DNA from: Dallia pectoralis
Taxonomy: Eukaryota; Chordata; Actinopteri; Esociformes; Umbridae
Direction of reading: 5' to 3'
Assembly: GCA_029465975.1 (NCBI GenBank)
Contig: CM055754.1
Coordinates: forward strand, 8,709,929-8,773,928
Length of the DNA: 64,000 bases
Made by a program: the position numbers and the translations under genes. The number at the start of each line of letters is the position of its first letter. Positions within the stretch are counted from its first letter, which is position 1. The notes under the pieces are model-generated. The model did not search any database. It had not been told where the DNA came from and was given only the letters and a program-made list of their open reading frames with translations. Positions 51,101-57,100 of the stretch are shown one piece after another.

Positions 51101-54100
51101 TCTGGACACCTGCCCATTCTTGTTTAGAAATTCCTCAAGCTCTGTCAAGTTGACTAGGGATCTTTGTGAACAGCAACTCTCAACTCTTTCAACATATTCT
51201 CATTTGGACAGGTCCAAGCTTTGACTGGGCCACTACAGGACATTGACTGTTTTTTTAGGCACTTCAATTTGGCCTTGGCATTTTTCCCTTTCACATAAGA
51301 TTAGATGATTAGATTAGATTCAACTTTATTGTCATTGTGATTGTCAGTACAAGTACCGTATAACGAAATGCAGTTTGCATCCAACCAAAAGTGCAAAAAA
51401 GCAGTGCAAAAAGTATGAGAATGTGCTATTGACATGGACACGTAAATGTGCAGGTAGCCAGGTCAACAATATAGCAAATTGCAAAAGTGCAGAGGGCACA
51501 CCAGCAGAGAACATCTGTGCAAGTGGTAATCAGATAGGGAAAACTATAAGCATTGTGCAAAACGCAAATATAATAGGCTAGCAGTGTGTATGGCAAGAGG
51601 TGTACCACAGAATGTATGTGCAGTTGGCATATAAAGTAAATTAGTTAGCAGTGCGTAGGAGGTAGCAATGGGGGTACAACAGTACGCATTGTGCAAAAGG
51701 CAGGAAAAATGTATTAGGTAGCAGTGCGCATTAAGGTTGGGTGATGTTTACCAAATTTCCATATGAGGTCTATACACCGAAACATTGTGGTGGACGATGG
51801 CATCATCCGGGAAAGGTGGGAGATGCGGACAGCGAAATTCACATTTTTCATTTACATTTATATAATTTATTTCAATGCTATACTTTTTTAACATTTCTTT
51901 AAATAAATAGCTTTTAATTACTATTCAGAAACCTACACCGCGTTCCAAAATATTATGCAAATGAGTTTTTAAACTGATTATCCTTAATAGCCGATGGAAG
52001 TCAGTATAATAACGTTAGGGTATAAGTCGAATTTCATTGAAATTTCAATGAAAACTCTGCACAACAGAGTTTCAAAACATACTATAGGTTTTAAAGAACT
52101 GAAAATGGTAATTTGTTGAATTTGCAGCATTAGAAGGACATATTTACGGATATCAAAGCAAATTTAATCAGACACATCTTAATAGTGCAAGTTACATGTT
52201 AACATACTTGTTTGATTTCACCTTCACAATCCTTGCATCCGTTGAACCTGTGAGTTTATGGAGACTTTCAGCTTGCTTTTTTGCAGGATATTCTGCTTGA
52301 GGATGCTCCAAAGGTTCCCAATAGGGTTGAGTTAAGGGGAGGATGGGGGCCACACCATGGGTTTCTCTCCTTTAATGTCCACAGCAGCCAATGACACAGG
52401 TATTCTTTGCAGCATGAGATGGAGCATAGTCATGCATGAAGATTAATTTGCTACACAAGGCATGGTTCTTGTTTTGAACCATGGATGAAGTGGTCAGAAT
52501 ACAAGGGTACTGAAGGGTTCTAGAGTTCAGTAAGTTGACAGCAGTAAGGAAGAAACTGTTCCGAAGCCTGCTGGTGCGGGTGAGTAGAGATCTGTTCAGC
52601 TTTCCTGATGGCCAAACAGTTTATGGCTCTGGTGTGAGGGATAATGCCCTGATAATGCCACGCACTCTCCGCAAACAGCGCCTGTGCTAGATGTCTTTAA
52701 TGGCGAGGAACTGGGCACTTACGATGCGCTGGGCGGTTTTCACCACCCGCTCCAGGGACTTCCGGTCGGCCGCAGAGCAACCGCTGTACCAGATGTAACC
52801 GTTGGCACAACATATGACTTCATACTGATATCATGTTATTCAGTTTATAAAAACATCCAAGGGGAGTGGATACATTTGAGAGCCACTGTATAAATAATAT
52901 GCCAAATGATTTATCTTAAGACGTGTATGTAGTGTGTTAAGACAACTTGCAAGCTACAATTAGCAAGGAAACTGTGAGTAAGTAGCCTTTTGAGAAATGT
53001 GCTTAACTTTATGAGCTGTCTGTCCATGTAATTAGTTCACATGCTCGTTAGCATTGACACTGCATCCTTAGCACAAGCATTTAAGCAACTGATGATAACA
53101 GGGCTTTAGAGAAAAAACATTTCTAGAAGAAGAAATGTGACTCCTGTTGCAACACCGGTAACACTGTACCCCCGAATGGCACATGCCCTGGCACATGCCC
53201 TGGCACAAGAAGTAATGACGATACGGATTGGACCTAACCCTAGATTTGGTGGACCAGGGGACGCTGCAGGTTTCACTACGGACCGGTCTGGCAGCTTTAG
53301 ATCCCGACCTGGCTAATGTGTTCACCATATTCAGGCTTCAGATCCAGCCATAAACCCCCTGATACAGACACTTGGCCCACATGAGGAAGTTTCATTTTCC
53401 AACCATTGCATTTAGTCTCCAAAAGTTAGAATTGAAAACACCTCCAACAGAACTAATCTTTTCATCAAATAAACAATATACAGGCTCATTTACTGCAAAA
53501 ATAACCATGCGGTTTTAAACGGAAGTAGGGCAAAACTTAAAAAATCCAAATACACACCACAACTTGTCAACTATTTGTCCATAAAAACACAATTTTGTTC
53601 ATCTTCTTTGTGACATTCTTTTCATTTCTTGTAAATTTTCGTGCTCGTTAACAAATAACGGCACATCTTAAGGAATAACTGGCGTGTAACAGAGAGAGAT
53701 AAACACCGTAGCCACAATAAATAATCAATGAGCAAGTCCCTCTGGTTCCTCCCCAGCCTGGATATCACCATCAAAAATAATATCTGTAGCCAAGAAATCA
53801 CCATATCAATAGGACGTGCCACAACAACGCCGGCCTCCGCTTCCCTCCCCAGATCACGCTAGATAAACCCCAAATAACAGAGAAATGAACAAATGCTTGA
53901 CATTTGCTTAACATCCATTATTCTGACACTTCAGAATATCAAAAGGCTGAACGCATGCTTAATCAACATTCATATTCCCCTAGCGAGCCACCGGCACCAT
54001 ATTGCAGCCCGCCTCACTGCTGATGAAAACGGCACATTAGGGCCCGATTCGAAAACGATCTGGGACTCGACGCCAGTGCACTAGTGTGTGTGCGTGCGTG

Positions 54101-57100
54101 CTTGTGTGTGTGCGCACGAGCGTTCCCACTTCCCTTTAAGCCCGTCCGAAACAAATGCATCAGCCCCATTATGGACCAGGAAATCACACACCCGTCCACA
54201 CACTTGCCTTTTCTGGAACTCCGAAGAGCCATTTGCAGAATGGAGTTTTAAATAGGGGAGTAATCATTCCGTCCAAATTCATTCATAAGGTAGCACAGTG
54301 GGCCACGAGTCTCGCGTTCCTCTCTCTCTAGGGACGGAGAGAGAGGAGGGACTGAGGTCCCCTCTGGACTGGGGGAAACAAGCGAGGCCTCCAGCAGAGT
54401 CAGCCCGTCATTTCCAATTCTAATCCACGGAGGAGAGAAAGGCCTGATGGGACTGATGTCACACTGTCTGTGTTGAGATGTGTCCCGCCCATGTGCTACC
54501 ACGCTGCCTCCCCAGTTCTCATTGTAGCCGGGGCCTCTTACCAGACACTAGGCAGGAGCAGGGCCAGTCCGGGCCAGCCGGCCGGCCAGGAAGAGAGGGA
54601 GGGAGCCCATTTACATGTCCCTCCATTGTGTGTGTGGGTAAAAAGTGACAGCACCGTGTCCAATTGTTTCCCCCTCAGAACAGCCCGGGCTCGGCAGGAG
54701 AGGCCAGGCTAACAGATGACTCCCAACATCTGTGTTATGCGGTCAGTACAGATGAGGAACCGAGGCCGTCTCATCCCTCTCTTTATCTGGCTTTTAGCCG
54801 CCCTGCCAGTCTCCTCCCTCTCCCGATTCCTATCCCGGCAGAAAGGATGACAGACGTGCCGTGGAAATTACCTTGAAATGGCCTATCGCGTTCATTATCG
54901 CTCAGGGTTTTGATCCACTTCCCGTTGAGGCTCCAGTCAAAAGCGATGAATGCTAAAAGCCACTGCGATCAAACGCTTCACGTCAGAAGCGTGAAATGTA
55001 TTTTCCGATTAATCACGCTGCAGTGTGACTCGGCCAGGTTCGAGAGTGCGTGCGTGTGTACGTACGATTTAAATGCTGACCGTGTTATGCACAGTGATAT
55101 GCGTTTCCAGCCGTTACTGAAATAAACAGGCTGGTCTATCCACTTTGGCCACACAGGCCTACATTCCCAGCTGATATTAATAATGAAAATAAGAGCACAC
55201 GGTCAATGGTTCCTGCATCTAGCTCGTCTTCCCCAAGAAACTTTGGTTATTACGACAATTAGAATGTAGCCTGGTCATTACACCTTGTATCTCCGTACTA
55301 CAGTGGTAATGCAGGTTAGACTGTGATACCTGTACCCCTGTCGCCTTACCCTTGACACCCCCAACCCCTAAGCTCTCCGGGGGGGGCCAGTCCACCCTCA
55401 GCCTGGCCAGTATTTACGCGGTGACAGGGCTACCACACGGCGAGAATGGGGCCCGACTGCCAAGCCTGAGCGCATGCTAAGAGATGATGGATGGCCTAGT
55501 CGATATGTTATGTCTTAAGAGCCTGATTTCCTGCCAGTCCAATCACTAACCCTCCAGAGCCCGGCTCAGCTGATTGGACAAGCAGAATAATTCTGCAGCC
55601 TGTAAAAACACTGCTGCCGTGCCTGTCTGTCAGGCCCGGCGACGAGACTCTGGGTTTTTAAAGAGCAGGGGGTCTCCCCTAGATCGGTCATGCCCAAGGA
55701 AATAATAACAATAACCGCTAAGAATAAACAAAAGAACTTGTACCGCTGGGAGAACCGACTAGGCACAACGCAGAATGAAAACTTGGCTGTTTTCTTCTAA
55801 TTATCAGCCTCGAAAAATGGTTCTTACTAGAAGGACACTGGTGGCAGGAGGTTAGATTGAAAAACAGAAACAATGTGTGCACGTGTTAAAGGATCACATT
55901 CCCAACCTAAATAAACATTACAGTGACTAATATCACAAGACAAAAATGTGGCGCTTGTAGGTGAAATGCATTTTGCAAATAACATATTCGGCAAAATGCT
56001 GACACTGGGAACAAAAGCCCGCTCAAGGTAGTCTGTGTGTCCCCCTCAGGGACCCTAGAACCTTCTTCCAGCCGTGATTAAGGCACAATGCTAGCAGGAA
56101 GCGTCGAATTCATGCGACTTTGTAACTGACCTAGTGGTGTCGTGGTGGCCTTGGGGGATTACATGTGTTACATTCAATAAAGAGTGGCCTCTCAGTGTCA
56201 AGGAGAAACGCAAACATAGCCATTAACCCCCGCTTATATTTCTGAGCATGCAGCCAGCATCACAGTGGAGCAGAGAGAGAGGCTGGCTGATGTAATGAAA
56301 TTCAATTGCAGACACATTGAACAGCACGCTCTATGGATTATTCCTAACTGAGGCGACATTCACTGGGCTGTTATGGACAAGACAGACAAAAATAACTGCT
56401 CACATTATTTTTGTACCTTTATTCATATGAAGAAAAATAACCTTAAGCCCATTGCTCATGTAAAAAAAAAACAATATTTTAAATGTACTGTAAAAAAATG
56501 ATTGCATAGAACAGCACATTTTCATTGTTTGGAATATTTTCTCAATCAAAATGCTTTTTAGGGGCTGAGTACAGTACAAAACAAGACTTTTTTAACACTA
56601 AAATGTTGCATATTAACATAAATGATGCCACCCTTTTGGTTTAAGAACAGGTGTTTTTTTATATTACAAGATATTTGGACAACCGGTATAATATTTGCAT
56701 GACGTCACATTGCTGATTTAATTATAATAGACCAATAATTGTTCAGCTAGTTAAGCATATTGGCTCTAGACCAACCTCAGCCAATCTGTCCAGTGTTCTG
56801 AAACATCTTCAAAAATGTTTCCTGAGACACACATATTAAGCATTTCAAGAACAAAATGATACTTGGGAAAATACAATATTTAACATGAATTCAGGAGTTC
56901 TGTTAAGTGAAAAAATTTAAATACATTAAAATGACTGCATGGAGACAATAAATATTGGCCAATAGCCATGTCTGTCGACTGCAGTGTGTTTGTTAACAGC
57001 CAGTTATGTGACAGAAGCAAAGCATCTATTCTAACTAAAAAACTAGCAGCATCATTAAGATAATATTTAACATATCTGGAAGGATTTCCATTGGGTATTT

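Larger units (their letters stand above)
50824..52888 (-). mobile_element. Tc1-like element with both ends and TA target sites, filled by nested inserts
   Basis: The left end is CAGTGCCTATGAAAAAATAC and the right end, inverted, is CAGTGGCTCTCAAATGTATC; both continue to ATCCAC-like sequence. A TA dinucleotide flanks each end (50822-50823 and 52889-52890), the Tc1/mariner target duplication. Its left part (to about 51,298) matches the antisense 3' part of fish Tc1 elements (TGCCCATTCTTGTTTAGAAA, CTTTGACTGGGCCA). The middle is another repeat (51,300-52,810), and most of the transposase is gone. Confidence 0.65.

Noticed and set aside
51725..51900. A second transposon end next to the nested elements
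   Set aside because: GGTGATGTTTACCAAATTTCC recalls a known fish repeat, but the match is short and no boundary is clear.
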